This document shows, piece after piece, positions 34,794-43,443 of a stretch of DNA of 64,000 nucleotides (positions within the stretch are counted from its first letter, which is position 1; each line of letters starts with the position of its first letter). Source of the stretch: Clostridia bacterium (GTDB taxonomy: Bacteria; Bacillota; Clostridia; Christensenellales; Aristaeellaceae); the NCBI GenBank assembly GCA_017470145.1, contig JAFUFB010000004.1, forward strand, positions 1 through 64,000, given 5' to 3'. A program made the position numbers and the translations under genes. The notes under the pieces are model-generated. The model saw only the letters and a list, made by a program, of their open reading frames with translations. It made no database searches and was not told where the DNA came from.

Positions 34794-36185
34794 TTAGTCC
34801 TGGAACAGATCATCCAACAGAACCAGATGAATGCGTGGGTCCGTGAGGGTAGCAACGTCGCTGGTAAAGCCTGATTTGGAAATCAGGTAGTAATCTATCA
34901 CATCGTATGCATTGAACAGGGAAACGCTTTCCTTCAGGTGAGCCAGCATACTCATGCTGAAAGGTGTTTTCCTGTACTTGCATTCGATGACAAGCAAACG
35001 GTTTTTATTTTTCCCCAACCCCTCGGCCAGGCCATCCAGTTCCACAGAACGGTTCAGTCTGGAGTTTTCGACGTTGTAATTGCGGAAGGTGCCATAGAAA
35101 GCAGGTAGTTTGCCTTTACGGTTCTGCTCTTCCATCCAAAGCAACGCCACATCCTCAAAAGAACGGGCAATAAAGTCGGCAATGCCTTCCTGATCTTCGG
35201 CAAACATCACGTCACCTAAGCCATTCTGAATCACATCGCGCTGATCAAAGATAAAGCGATACCAGAAGCGCAGCAGATTGTCACCGACGGCATAATAGTT
35301 GGTCTTCTTGTTCTGGATAAAGGATTCCCGCTTTTCCAGCACCTGCATCTGCAAGAGAGAAGAAAGGTATTTGGCTACATAATTGTTTTCAACGCCGACG
35401 GCTTCCGCTATTTCCTTGCTGAAACGTTTGCCCATAGCAACGGCGCGGAGGATGGAGTTGTACATATTCTGGTCGGATACACCAACCGGCAGAATCTTTT
35501 CTGGCGCGTCTAACAGCGTGCCGTATTTGCTGTACAAAAGCCTGCGGACATTCTCCTGAAATGAAATCGCGTGATCAATCATGCCAAGGTAATAAGGATG
35601 GGAGCCGAAGAGACCGAGGTACTGTACCTGTTCTTCGTGAGAACCATCCGAGACAAATTGCCGTGCTTCGTTAAAGGGCATTTTCTCCAGATGAATCTGA
35701 AAGGTTGCGCGTTGATAAAGCGGATCATTTCGGTTGTTGAGGATTTCTTCCATGAAAGAGACATTGCTGCCGGAAAGAATCACCATCAATTTGGCATCAC
35801 GGAATGCTCCATCCATGTAAAACTGGAGAAGAGACAACAAAGCTTTGCTCTTTTGGCAGAGATAAGCGATTTCATCGATGATTAAAATCATACGCAGCTT
35901 TTTTGAGCAATCCACAATACTGTCGAAAGCATCGCTGAACGAATTGTAGCTGACGTGCTCATCCATGCCCTGCAGTTTACGAAACTCGCGGCTGAACGCA
36001 GTGAGATTGTCTTTCTCATCTGCCTTTCTGGCCTGGAAATAAAAGGCCGGTTTCCCTTTGACAAACTCCTGCAGCATTGTAGTTTTGCCAATACGCCGAG
36101 TGCCATAGACTACACCAAACTCAAATTGACCACGCTTCCAACGCTGTTCCAGTTCTTCCATTTCGGATATTCTACCAACAAACAT
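34794..36185 (-). CDS. P-loop ATPase with C-terminal DUF234-like nuclease domain (first of two)
   Basis: The 463-aa protein starts MFVGRISEMEELEQRW, after AAAAAGGAG. Walker A is YGTRRIGKTT and Walker B is ILIIDEIAYL. A winged-helix segment (FSKEIAEAVGVENNYVAKYL) is followed by a PD-(D/E)xK-like core with ELDGLAEG and LLVIECKYRK. This is the archaeal-type ATPase/DUF234 architecture, widespread but poorly understood. The gene is AT-richer than its neighbours. A paralogue-like gene lies at 43574. The cellular role is unknown; defence or mobile-element functions have been proposed for relatives. Confidence 0.88.
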   Translation of the reverse strand: MFVGRISEMEELEQRWKRGQFEFGVVYGTRRIGKTTMLQEFVKGKPAFYFQARKADEKDNLTAFSREFRKLQGMDEHVSYNSFSDAFDSIVDCSKKLRMILIIDEIAYLCQKSKALLSLLQFYMDGAFRDAKLMVILSGSNVSFMEEILNNRNDPLYQRATFQIHLEKMPFNEARQFVSDGSHEEQVQYLGLFGSHPYYLGMIDHAISFQENVRRLLYSKYGTLLDAPEKILPVGVSDQNMYNSILRAVAMGKRFSKEIAEAVGVENNYVAKYLSSLLQMQVLEKRESFIQNKKTNYYAVGDNLLRFWYRFIFDQRDVIQNGLGDVMFAEDQEGIADFIARSFEDVALLWMEEQNRKGKLPAFYGTFRNYNVENSRLNRSVELDGLAEGLGKNKNRLLVIECKYRKTPFSMSMLAHLKESVSLFNAYDVIDYYLISKSGFTSDVATLTDPRIHLVLLDDLFQD

Positions 36186-36199
36186 GGGATCCGCTCCTT

Positions 36200-36238
36200 T
36201 TTATCAACTTGAAAGTTGTCAACCCAACGGTTGATAAA
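36200..36238. promoter_or_regulatory. nested palindrome upstream of the ATPase
   Basis: The outer repeat is TTTATCAAC (36200-36208) / GTTGATAAA (36230-36238), and the inner palindrome is CAACTT GA AAGTTG (36206-36219). It lies 14 bp upstream of the ATG and overlaps the ribosome-binding region, so it can act as an operator or an mRNA hairpin controlling this ATPase. Confidence 0.5.
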
Positions 36239-36637
36239 GATATCTTAAGCTGGATGTTCAAGTTTGTCAAGAATCAATTTCAAGCAGGAGATGATTCCTT
36301 TTGAAAAGGTGCTGAGAGGCAATCTGCACTGTACTTTCGCGGTAAACTTCCGCTGTTATCTGTTTTTGTTTGGGGATAGTCTAAGAGCGATCTGAATCAT
36401 CTTGCACTCAGAAAGTATGGTCTGTAGTGAAAAGACCACTAAGGAAGTTTGGAACAAAGGAAGCTTCAGACGACATTTTGAAGAAAACTTTTCCACCTGT
36501 GCGGCTGGCATTTCGATGGAGTGTGCCTGGGAGACAGGGGATCATATGCTACGCGTGCTGAACAGCTCACGGTACGCTATGATCCATGCCTGATAATCAA
36601 ACCCATTTGACGGACTGCATAGAAAGGATGTGATCCC
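36239..36637. other. 399-bp gap without a convincing gene
   Basis: Short open frames exist (for instance 63 codons from 36402) but show no ribosome binding site, family similarity or coding pattern. The stretch is AT-rich and probably holds promoters for the flanking divergent genes. No repeat was recognised. Confidence 0.5.
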
Positions 36638-36904
36638 ATGACCCATTTTATCCCAAGGGAAAAGCTGGGGAAGAAAGCCCGTAAAAGGCTGGACTCCCTG
36701 AGGCGTAATGTTTGGGACTTTTCACCGGTCACCAGAACGGTGGAGAGCAAGAAGGTATACAACAGGAAGCGAAAAACCCGCGATGTCCAGAATGACTGGC
36801 ATGGCGGGTTTTTCATGTCACGTAAAACGGAGGCCGTTCTCCATGTTTCGTCTATGTGCCAACCTTACAGCTGTAAAAAAATCCTTATTTTTCGGAAAGG
36901 GTGA
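36638..36904 (+). CDS. small basic protein; conserved N-terminal part followed by an in-frame terminator
   Basis: The start MTHFIPREKLGKKARKRL follows AAAGGATG. The first 45 residues (to YNRKRKTRD) are strongly basic and resemble short conserved proteins of gut Clostridia that end around this position. The open frame continues to 88 codons, but the extension is encoded by a terminator hairpin and has no clear character, so a stop may have been lost. The function is unknown; nucleic-acid binding is likely from the charge. Confidence 0.55.
   Translation: MTHFIPREKLGKKARKRLDSLRRNVWDFSPVTRTVESKKVYNRKRKTRDVQNDWHGGFFMSRKTEAVLHVSSMCQPYSCKKILIFRKG
36772..36813 (+). terminator. intrinsic terminator inside the end of the small basic gene
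   Basis: AAAAACCCGC (36772-36781) pairs with GCGGGTTTTT (36804-36813), a perfect 10-bp stem with flanking A and T runs. It sits within the open frame of the small gene, before its stop codon. Confidence 0.82.
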
Positions 36905-36948
36905 CGCAGTTAGAGTTTATCTGCAGAGTTCGGCATTGTTTTAAAGGA

Positions 36949-37329
36949 TCAAACGCCTTCCACTTGCCCCAATACCACATATCCGGCATTCTGTACAGCC
37001 TGACGAAGAGTAGTTTCGTCGGGCTTCTTTTTGGCGCGGACGGTGGCCTGATGATTCAAAATGCGGACATCAGCCCATATGCCCTCCAAGCTGTTCAGGG
37101 CGTTTTCTACCCTGCGGGCGCAGTTTTCACAGGTCATTCCGCCAATCTGGAGGGTCACCTGGAAGGGATAATGGGATTTGTTGCGGTCCTGAATGGAAAC
37201 GCGGGCTTCCGTCTGCTCCCGCTCCCCGCAGCATCCGCCGCCCCGGCGGGCTTTGCGCACGCTACGTCCTACCGCCCAGCCCAGCAGGCTGGCCAGCAGC
37301 AAAATCAGCACAATTTCCATGATATTCAT
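36949..37329 (-). CDS. membrane-anchored HMA-domain protein (Cys-rich helix plus metal-binding domain)
   Basis: The start at 37329 (MNIMEIVLILLLASLLGW) follows AGGAAAGAG and overlaps the stop of the upstream gene. An N-terminal helix (residues 3-20), then a basic RRGGGCCG motif, resembles FeoB-associated Cys-rich peptides. This is joined to a heavy-metal-associated domain with GGMTCENCARRVENAL, whose CxxC binds soft metals such as Cu(I). In the feo operon it may handle metal or act as an accessory subunit of FeoB. That role is inferred from position. Confidence 0.8.
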   Translation of the reverse strand: MNIMEIVLILLLASLLGWAVGRSVRKARRGGGCCGEREQTEARVSIQDRNKSHYPFQVTLQIGGMTCENCARRVENALNSLEGIWADVRILNHQATVRAKKKPDETTLRQAVQNAGYVVLGQVEGV

Positions 37330-37478
37330 TGACTCTTTCCTGCCTTTCCCGGGCAAAGCTGTACGCAGGAGGCGCAGCAGCCGGAGCAGCCCCGCTGTTT
37401 GCTCCTTCGCAGATGGCGAACAGCTATCGCTACCGCGGCTGCGATCAGCAGTAAGATCAATCCATCCCAAATATTCAT
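37326..37478 (-). CDS. FeoB-associated Cys-rich membrane peptide
   Basis: A 50-residue peptide: MNIWDGLILLLIAAAVAIAV forms one transmembrane helix, followed by RHLRRSKQRGCSGCCASC and a short tail. The cluster CSGCCASC is typical of the small peptides encoded after feoB in Bacillota (PF12669-like). It begins 7 bp after the feoB stop and overlaps the next gene by four bases (ATGA). It is thought to support FeoB assembly or Fe(II) transfer, without firm proof. Confidence 0.85.
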   Translation of the reverse strand: MNIWDGLILLLIAAAVAIAVRHLRRSKQRGCSGCCASCVQLCPGKAGKSQ

Positions 37479-37485
37479 CCTGTGA

Positions 37486-39825
37486 TTACCCCCATCCCAG
37501 CGCGAGACCGATCATCCGCACGATCAGCGCGGCTATCCAGCCCAGCAAGCATTGCCAGCCCACCAAAGAGATGGCCCATTTGGCGCCCAACTCCCGCTTC
37601 ACAGAGGCAACCGCGGCCACGCAGGGAGTGTACAGCAGGCTGAACACCAGCATGGAAGCGGCGGCCAGGGCGCTGATGCCCGCCAGTCCGTTGCTGAAGA
37701 GCACTTCCATCACCGAGACCACGCTTTCCTTCGCCATGAACCCGCTGATCAGGGAGGTTACAATCCGCCAGTCTCCCAGACCGACGGGACGCATGATGGG
37801 CGCGATGACCCCGGCGATGGCCGCCATGATGCTGTCGGCGGAATCCTCCACCAGATTGAAACGGAAATCAAAGCTTTGCAGAAACCAGACCACGATGGTG
37901 GCGATCAGAATGACAGAAAAAGCCTTCTGCAGGAAATCCTTCGCCTTTTCCCACAGCAGCTGCGCTACATTTCGCAGGCTGGGCAGCCGATAATTCGGCA
38001 GCTCCATGACGAAAGGAACCGCCTCCCCGCGGAAAAGGGTCTTCTTAAACAGCAGGGCCACTAAAATCCCGACCAGGATGCCCAGGAGATACAGCCCCGT
38101 AATGATCCACCAGCTGGAGCCCGGGAAGAAGGCCGAAACAAAGAATCCATAGATGGGCAGCTTGGCCGTGCAGCTCATGAAGGGCGTCAGCAGGATGGTC
38201 ATCTTTCGATCCCGTTCGCTGGGGAGGGTTCGCGTGGACATGACCGCGGGCACGGAGCAGCCGAAGCCGATCAGCATGGGCACGATGGAACGGCCGGAGA
38301 GGCCGATTTTCCGCAGCAGCTTATCCATAAAGAAGGCCACCCGGGCAATGTATCCGCTGTCCTCCAACAAGGAAAGGAACAGGAACATGGTCACGATGAT
38401 GGGCAGGAAACTGAGCACGCTGCCGACACCCTCGAAGATGCCATCCAGCACCAGGCTCTGGATCTCCTCGTTCACGCCGCCGGCGGCCATGGCGCTTTCC
38501 ACCAGGCCGGCCAGGGCATCGATGCCCTCCTGCAGCAGATCCTGCAGGAAGGGGCCAATGAGGCTGAAGGTGAGATAAAACACGACGGCCATAATGGCGA
38601 CGAACACCGGCAGGGCGGTCCATTTTCCGGTCAACAGCCGGTCGATCCGCTGGCTGCGAAGATGCTCCTTGCTCTCCCGGGGCTTGGTGACGCAGTCCGC
38701 GCAGACCTTCTCGATATAGGTGAAGCGCATGTCCGCGATGGCGGCGCTGCGATCCATCCCCCGTTCCTTCTCCATCTGCAGGACGATATGCTCCAGGGTT
38801 TCCCGCTCGTTTTGATCCAGATTCAATTGGGCGGTAATCAGCTCATCGCCTTCTATGGCTTTGCTGGCCGCAAATCGGACGGGGAGTTTCGCGGCCTGGG
38901 CGTGATCCTCGATCAGATGGATCACCGCGTGCAGACAGCGATGCACCGCGCCGCCATGGTCTCCGGCATCGCAAAAGTCCTGCCGTAGGGGCTTTTCCTG
39001 ATATTTGGCGATGTGGATCGCGTGCTTCACCAGCTCCTCGATCCCTTGGTTCTTCGCCGCGGAAATGGGCACCACCGGCACGCCTAGCATGGCCTCCATC
39101 GCATTGATGTCCACCGCGCCATGGTTACCGGTCATTTCGTCCATCATATTCAGCGCCACCACAGTGGGAACGCCCATCTCCAGCAGCTGCATGGTCAGAT
39201 ATAGGCTGCGCTCAATGCTGGTCACATCCACGATGTTGATGATGGCGCTGGGATTTTCGTTCAGCACAAAGTTTCGGGACACCAGCTCCTCGCTGGAATA
39301 GGGACTCATGGAATAGATGCCGGGGAGATCAGTGATCAGGGTATTCTCGTGCCCCCGGATGGCGCCGTCCTTTCGATCCACCGTAACGCCGGGAAAATTT
39401 CCGACATGCTGGTTGGCGCCCGTCAGCTGGTTGAACAGCGTCGTCTTTCCGCTGTTTTGATTCCCTACCAGGGCAAAGGTCAGCCGAGTCCCCTCAGGCA
39501 GCGGATTGCCGCTGCCCTTGGGATGAAACTTTCCTTCCTCCCCCAGGCCGGGATGGTCCATGGTTTTCTTCTTCGGAGGAGAGGAAACGGGGGCTTTCGC
39601 CGCCACCTGGGTAATCTCGATGTTCTCCCCGTCCGCCAGGCGCAGCGTCAGCTCGTATTCATGAATCCGGATCTCCATGGGATCCCCCATGGGAGCCAGC
39701 TTCATCACGGTGACTTCCGCTCCGGGCAGCATCCCCATATCCAGCAGATGCTGCCGCAGGGCGCCTTCTCCGCCAACCTGATCGATTCGGGCGCTCTGCC
39801 CGGGCTTCAGCTCATTCAACGTCAT
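37486..39825 (-). CDS. feoB: ferrous iron transporter, FeoA-FeoB fusion
   Basis: Residues 1-75 are a FeoA-type SH3 domain (MTLNELKPGQSARIDQVGG, then LLDMGMLPGAEVTVMKLAP), followed by a linker and the FeoB G domain: G1 GNQNSGKTT near 121-129, G3 DLPGIYSM and G4 NMMD. The C-terminal half holds Gate motifs and about ten membrane helices (GFGCSVPAVMSTRTL, CTAKLPIYGFF). It imports Fe(II) across the cytoplasmic membrane, driven or gated by GTP. FeoA-B fusions are known in some anaerobes. It heads a three-gene cluster with the two Cys-rich peptides. No Fur/DtxR box was recognised in the 75-bp upstream gap. Confidence 0.95.
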   Translation of the reverse strand: MTLNELKPGQSARIDQVGGEGALRQHLLDMGMLPGAEVTVMKLAPMGDPMEIRIHEYELTLRLADGENIEITQVAAKAPVSSPPKKKTMDHPGLGEEGKFHPKGSGNPLPEGTRLTFALVGNQNSGKTTLFNQLTGANQHVGNFPGVTVDRKDGAIRGHENTLITDLPGIYSMSPYSSEELVSRNFVLNENPSAIINIVDVTSIERSLYLTMQLLEMGVPTVVALNMMDEMTGNHGAVDINAMEAMLGVPVVPISAAKNQGIEELVKHAIHIAKYQEKPLRQDFCDAGDHGGAVHRCLHAVIHLIEDHAQAAKLPVRFAASKAIEGDELITAQLNLDQNERETLEHIVLQMEKERGMDRSAAIADMRFTYIEKVCADCVTKPRESKEHLRSQRIDRLLTGKWTALPVFVAIMAVVFYLTFSLIGPFLQDLLQEGIDALAGLVESAMAAGGVNEEIQSLVLDGIFEGVGSVLSFLPIIVTMFLFLSLLEDSGYIARVAFFMDKLLRKIGLSGRSIVPMLIGFGCSVPAVMSTRTLPSERDRKMTILLTPFMSCTAKLPIYGFFVSAFFPGSSWWIITGLYLLGILVGILVALLFKKTLFRGEAVPFVMELPNYRLPSLRNVAQLLWEKAKDFLQKAFSVILIATIVVWFLQSFDFRFNLVEDSADSIMAAIAGVIAPIMRPVGLGDWRIVTSLISGFMAKESVVSVMEVLFSNGLAGISALAAASMLVFSLLYTPCVAAVASVKRELGAKWAISLVGWQCLLGWIAALIVRMIGLALGWG

Positions 39826-39899
39826 GGTTCTTTCCCCGTTCCCTCTGTTACTTTCTTTTGTACTGAAAAATCATCCTGGTACATTGCAAAACGACATGA

Positions 39900-40880
39900 T
39901 TACCACTGGGGATGAATGGTTTCCCGCAGATAATGATCATAGATCTCCCGCACGGCCTGCATCTGGGCATCGGTGAGCGGGGGAAGCTCCGCGGCCTTTA
40001 CATTGTCATTGACCTGGGAGGCTCTGCTGGCGCCGGGAATGACCACGCTAACCTCGGGATGCATGAGAATCCAGCGAATGGCGAGGGGAGCCAAATCAAC
40101 GGTACCGAAGGCTTTTTTCAGCGCGTCCACCGCTTCCAGTCCCAGTTCGTAGGGCACGCCGGAGAAGGTTTCCCCCTTGTCGAAGGAGGCGCCTTCCCGG
40201 TTGTAGCTGCGGTGATCCTTGGGCCCAAAGGCGGTATCCAGGGTATATTTTCCCGTCAGCAGGCCGCTGGCCAGGGGAACCCGGGCGATGATGCCCACGT
40301 TCTTTTGCGCCGCCAGGGGGAATAATTGCTCCAGAGGCTTGAGCCGGAACATATTGAAGATGACCTCCATGGCGGAGACGTCATATTCCATGGCCTGGAT
40401 TCCTTCCTCTACCTTTTCAATGCTCACGCCATAATCGGCGATTTTGCCCAGCTCCTTTTGCCGATCCAGCTCCGCAAAGATGTCGTCCCGAGAAAAGACG
40501 GGGGTGGGTGGGCAATGGAGCAGAATCATATCCAGCTTTTCCAGCTTCATGCGCTGGAGGCTGTCCTCGATAAAGCCGGCGATGGCGGCGGGAGTGTATT
40601 GTTCCGCCGTGTGGGGATTCAGTCTGCGGCCGCATTTGGTCGTGATATAGAACTTGTCCGGATGGGCGGAGATGTATTCGCCGATGGTTTCCTCGCTTTT
40701 TCCTCCGTTGTAAACATCTGCCGTGTCGATGAAGGTGATGCCGGCTTCCTCTGCCGCTTCCAGGATGCGGAAGGCTTCCTCCCGGTTAAAGGGATCGCCC
40801 CACTTGGTTCCCAGCTGCCAGGTACCCAGACCGATTTCTGATACCTTTTTGCCCGTCTTGCCCAAAGTGCGAAGATTCAT
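39900..40880 (-). CDS. aldo/keto reductase
   Basis: The 326-aa NADPH-dependent reductase has the TIM-barrel catalytic tetrad: Asp in FIDTADVYNGG, Tyr in the same block, Lys in ITTKCGRR and His in LLHCPP. The C-terminal IRWILMHPEVSVVIPGAS binds the cofactor's 2'-phosphate region. It follows a clean TAGGAGGAAG. It lies upstream of feoB on the same strand with only 74 bp between, so partial co-transcription is possible. The substrate is unknown. Confidence 0.93.
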   Translation of the reverse strand: MNLRTLGKTGKKVSEIGLGTWQLGTKWGDPFNREEAFRILEAAEEAGITFIDTADVYNGGKSEETIGEYISAHPDKFYITTKCGRRLNPHTAEQYTPAAIAGFIEDSLQRMKLEKLDMILLHCPPTPVFSRDDIFAELDRQKELGKIADYGVSIEKVEEGIQAMEYDVSAMEVIFNMFRLKPLEQLFPLAAQKNVGIIARVPLASGLLTGKYTLDTAFGPKDHRSYNREGASFDKGETFSGVPYELGLEAVDALKKAFGTVDLAPLAIRWILMHPEVSVVIPGASRASQVNDNVKAAELPPLTDAQMQAVREIYDHYLRETIHPQW

Positions 40881-40907
40881 GATTGCTTCCTCCTAAAAAT
40901 TGTTTTT

Positions 40908-41354
40908 TTATGATCTCGCGAGGCGGATCTTTCTCCGAAGAATCGCGGCCTCGTATTCTTTGATTTCTTCCTCTGTTTCAGGCACCAGGGGTGGTACTTT
41001 GGCGGGCTGATCATTTTCATCCAGGGCCACAAAAACCACGTAAGCCCGGTTGATCAGCTCCTGGGTGCCGTCCAGCTTTTCCACCAGGCTGTCTACGCGC
41101 ACCTCCAGGGAGGTGTTCCCCGTCCAGGTGACCCCGGCCTCCTGAATCACCGTGTCGTTCAGATAGGCAGGCTTCAGGAAGGTCAGGTTATCGATGCAGA
41201 CCGTGGTGACGGCCTTTTGTGTGTAACGCCGGGCGGCGACCGCGCCTACTACGTCGATCCAAGCCATGATCTGGCCGCCGAAGAGCCTGGGCTTGGCATA
41301 GCCGTTGCAATGCTGCGGCATAACGATTTGTACGGTGCTGGCTGTTGTCTTCAT
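40908..41354 (-). CDS. hotdog-fold acyl-CoA thioesterase
   Basis: The start at 41354 (MKTTASTVQIVMPQHCNGY) is preceded by AAAAAGGATCG. RLFGGQIMAWIDVVGAVAARR contains the hotdog helix with the catalytic Asp, and the rest follows the cytosolic acyl-CoA hydrolase pattern (VTTVCIDNLTFLKPAY, RAYVVFVALDEN). It hydrolyses acyl-CoA to free acid and CoA. Its stop is 28 bp before the AKR start, so they form one unit. Confidence 0.9.
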   Translation of the reverse strand: MKTTASTVQIVMPQHCNGYAKPRLFGGQIMAWIDVVGAVAARRYTQKAVTTVCIDNLTFLKPAYLNDTVIQEAGVTWTGNTSLEVRVDSLVEKLDGTQELINRAYVVFVALDENDQPAKVPPLVPETEEEIKEYEAAILRRKIRLARS

Positions 41355-41514
41355 GGGTGTACGATCCTTTTTGCGTATTTTGCCACAGGCGAGGGGGATT
41401 TGCTGTGCATAGCCTCGAAGCTCACCCATTATAACCGCATATAGGCTTTATGGGAAGAGAAATTTAAAATATATTATGCGTGGAAAAATAATGGAGATAA
41501 CAGGGTTCGGGGGA

Positions 41515-41543
41515 TTGAAGAATCGGCGCGAGCAAAGTATAAT
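41515..41543 (+). promoter_or_regulatory. promoter of the leader/methyltransferase operon
   Basis: TTGAAG at 41515-41520 and a perfect TATAAT at 41538-41543 are 17 bp apart. The transcript would start near 41550, directly before the structured leader. Confidence 0.75.
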
Positions 41544-41550
41544 TGTAAGC

Positions 41551-41692
41551 GACGGCTAACATCCCGCGACGCGGTTTTGGGAGGTGACTGTGGAGCAGGC
41601 TTTCATTCAGAAATTGGGTTAGCCGAAACTAACGGATGTAGGGCAGGAAGATGCTATATCGGATCTGTGTGGAAGGGATTGGGTGATGAAAC
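41551..41692 (+). ncRNA. structured 5' leader RNA (possible riboswitch-like element)
   Basis: CGGCTAAC (41553-41560) pairs perfectly with GTTAGCCG (41618-41625), closing a 57-base domain that contains CCGCG A CGCGG and purine-rich loops. A second copy of the ACTAACGGAT-like sequence follows at about 41628. The leader of roughly 142 nt is far longer than needed for the ribosome binding site of the next gene. It matches no riboswitch class that I could recognise. Structure and function are inferred from base pairing alone. Confidence 0.45.
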
Positions 41693-42490
41693 ATGGGAAA
41701 GCTTCAAATTTCCGGTGTGCCGGAGACAATGATTCAAACACTTTACGCGAGGGCAAAAGAATCGCAAAAAGAAAACCCGCTTATTTTTGATCTGCAGGCC
41801 GTTGAGATCGTGAATCAGCTTGATTACGATTTTGCTGCGGCTGACAGGGACTTCAAAATGAGCGCCGGTGTTATTGCCAGAACTATCCTATTAGACAATA
41901 TGACAAAGCGATATATAGACGAACATCCTGAAGCGACCGTGATCAACCTGGCCTGTGGCATGGACACCCGCGTATACCGTGTCGACAATGGGAAAATACG
42001 ATGGTTCAATCTGGACCTTCCGGAAACTATTGCTGTCAGAAAACAGTTTTTGCAGGAAGAAGGTCGCATTTCCATGATTGCCGCGTCCGCCATGGACGAG
42101 GCATGGACAGCATCGATTGGCGCAGTCACGGGCGATCTGCTGGTTATCGTGGAGGGATTGACCATGTATTTGACCGAACAGGACGTCAAACAGATGCTTT
42201 CCATCATTGCGTCGCATTTTAAGACGTGTTCGGTCACTGTATTTCTGGAATACATGTCTCCGCTGGTCGTAAAGCGGGTCAAGGAAAAATCCATCGACCA
42301 AAGCGGAGCGAAATTTACATGGGGCGCAAAAAACGGCGCGGAGATCAGTCGGCTTTCGCCATCCTTTCATCTGATTGAGGACAGAAGTCTTGTTGAGGGC
42401 ATGGAGGTCATGTATCCGATTTACAAAGTGATCGGGAAAATCAAACCGATCCGGAATCTTTCAAATAAAATCGCAGTATTGTGCCTGTGA
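41693..42490 (+). CDS. class I SAM-dependent methyltransferase, LCM (leucine carboxyl methyltransferase)-like
   Basis: The 265-aa protein starts MGKLQISGVPETMIQTLYAR. The family marks are VINLACGMDTRVYRVD (SAM binding), WFNLDLPETIAVRKQFL and IVEGLTMYL, seen in the LCM/PPM-like methyltransferases that act on carboxyl groups or small metabolites. The substrate is unknown. It is followed 21 bp later by a small membrane protein on the same transcript. The region is AT-richer than the flanking core genes. Confidence 0.88.
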   Translation: MGKLQISGVPETMIQTLYARAKESQKENPLIFDLQAVEIVNQLDYDFAAADRDFKMSAGVIARTILLDNMTKRYIDEHPEATVINLACGMDTRVYRVDNGKIRWFNLDLPETIAVRKQFLQEEGRISMIAASAMDEAWTASIGAVTGDLLVIVEGLTMYLTEQDVKQMLSIIASHFKTCSVTVFLEYMSPLVVKRVKEKSIDQSGAKFTWGAKNGAEISRLSPSFHLIEDRSLVEGMEVMYPIYKVIGKIKPIRNLSNKIAVLCL

Positions 42491-42511
42491 CGGGAGGGGA
42501 GGGGAGAGGAT

Positions 42512-42997
42512 ATGGTGCTGATTCTGGAATGCTTAGTTGTTTGCTTTATTTTGCTGCTGCCCTGTGTGATATCGATTGCTAACGGGATCCATAACGCCAC
42601 TTTCCTGTTTGAACAGGAGGTGCAGGATCGTGTTGTCAAGATGGGTTTGATCACGCGAGCACAGATTAACAGGAACCAGAAAATCTTTAAAATTTCCACA
42701 ATGACCGTCATGATTGCTTTTGTTCTCTGGGCAGTTTATGGCATCAATGGATCCCGTGGATTCTGGCAGCCCTTCTGGGAAGTCTACGCAATCGCTATGG
42801 CGGAGGGGTTGTTTGACCGATTCTTTATTGACTGGTACTGGGTAGGACACACAAAGGCTTGGACGATCCCCGGAACAGAGGATCTCAAGCCGTACATCCC
42901 GAAGAAAACGCTGATCGTGAAGTGGCTGATTGTCATCGTGGGCAACCCCATCATTGCGGCCGTGCTCTCAGGAATCATGCTGTTGATTCTACCGTAA
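42512..42997 (+). CDS. membrane protein of unknown function, partner of the methyltransferase
   Basis: The 161-aa protein has about four transmembrane segments: residues 3-25 (LILECLVVCFILLLPCVIS), about 60-78, about 88-105 and 138-160. An aromatic loop (FFIDWYWVGHTKAW) lies between them. No family was recognised. The pairing with an LCM methyltransferase and the shared leader suggest that the membrane protein and the methylation act in one pathway, but the substrate is unknown. Confidence 0.75.
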   Translation: MVLILECLVVCFILLLPCVISIANGIHNATFLFEQEVQDRVVKMGLITRAQINRNQKIFKISTMTVMIAFVLWAVYGINGSRGFWQPFWEVYAIAMAEGLFDRFFIDWYWVGHTKAWTIPGTEDLKPYIPKKTLIVKWLIVIVGNPIIAAVLSGIMLLILP

Positions 42998-43303
42998 AGG
43001 AGATTGCATTTTGAGGGCCGCAAAGGCAGAGTATGGTCTCTGCTGGACCCACAGGAGTGTGGATTCCTCGATGGATCCGTCTGGAAGGAAAGAGTGATCC
43101 TTGTCTGGACGGTTGGTATCCATCATCAGCAGACAGGTTCCTTTGGCGGCCTGGATCACTGCTTCCATCATGGCAGCATGATTCTGAGATTCCCTGGTCA
43201 GGTGCGTGTCAGAAATAACGAGAATGCTTTCTGCAACAGTATGAGCATGATAAGCAAACAGAGATAGGAAGAGAATGAGTGCGAGCAGAAATGTCTTTCT
43301 CAT
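42989..43303 (-). pseudogene. N-terminal fragment of a calcineurin-like metallophosphoesterase
   Basis: The fragment starts with a signal peptide (MRKTFLLALILFLSLFAYHA) and the first phosphoesterase motif ILVISDTHL. Only about 20 further residues look like the family. The next motif (GDxxH/N region) is degenerate, and the frame ends after 104 codons with unrelated sequence. A full enzyme would have 300 or more residues. The 3' end overlaps the membrane gene on the other strand. Confidence 0.65.
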
Positions 43304-43347
43304 GAAAGGGCGACCTCCTTTCGCTTCTCCGTGATGGCCTTTGTTTC

Positions 43348-43370
43348 CTACAGCGGATAGTTTACATCAT
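43348..43370. repeat. 23-bp dispersed repeat, copy A
   Basis: The sequence starting CTACAGCGGATAGTTTAC matches positions 47299-47321 in 22 of 23 bases. Both copies lie next to broken genes. It could be the end of a former insertion sequence, but no transposase remains. Confidence 0.6.
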
Positions 43371-43443
43371 ATTGGAGTTTGGATCTGATCTTTGGCCGGG
43401 GAATGGCTAACGCAGGAAACACACGATAAAAAGAATTGAGTTC

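Noticed and set aside
36402-36593. A 63-codon open frame upstream of the small basic gene
   Set aside because: No ribosome binding site, no similarity and no compositional sign of coding.
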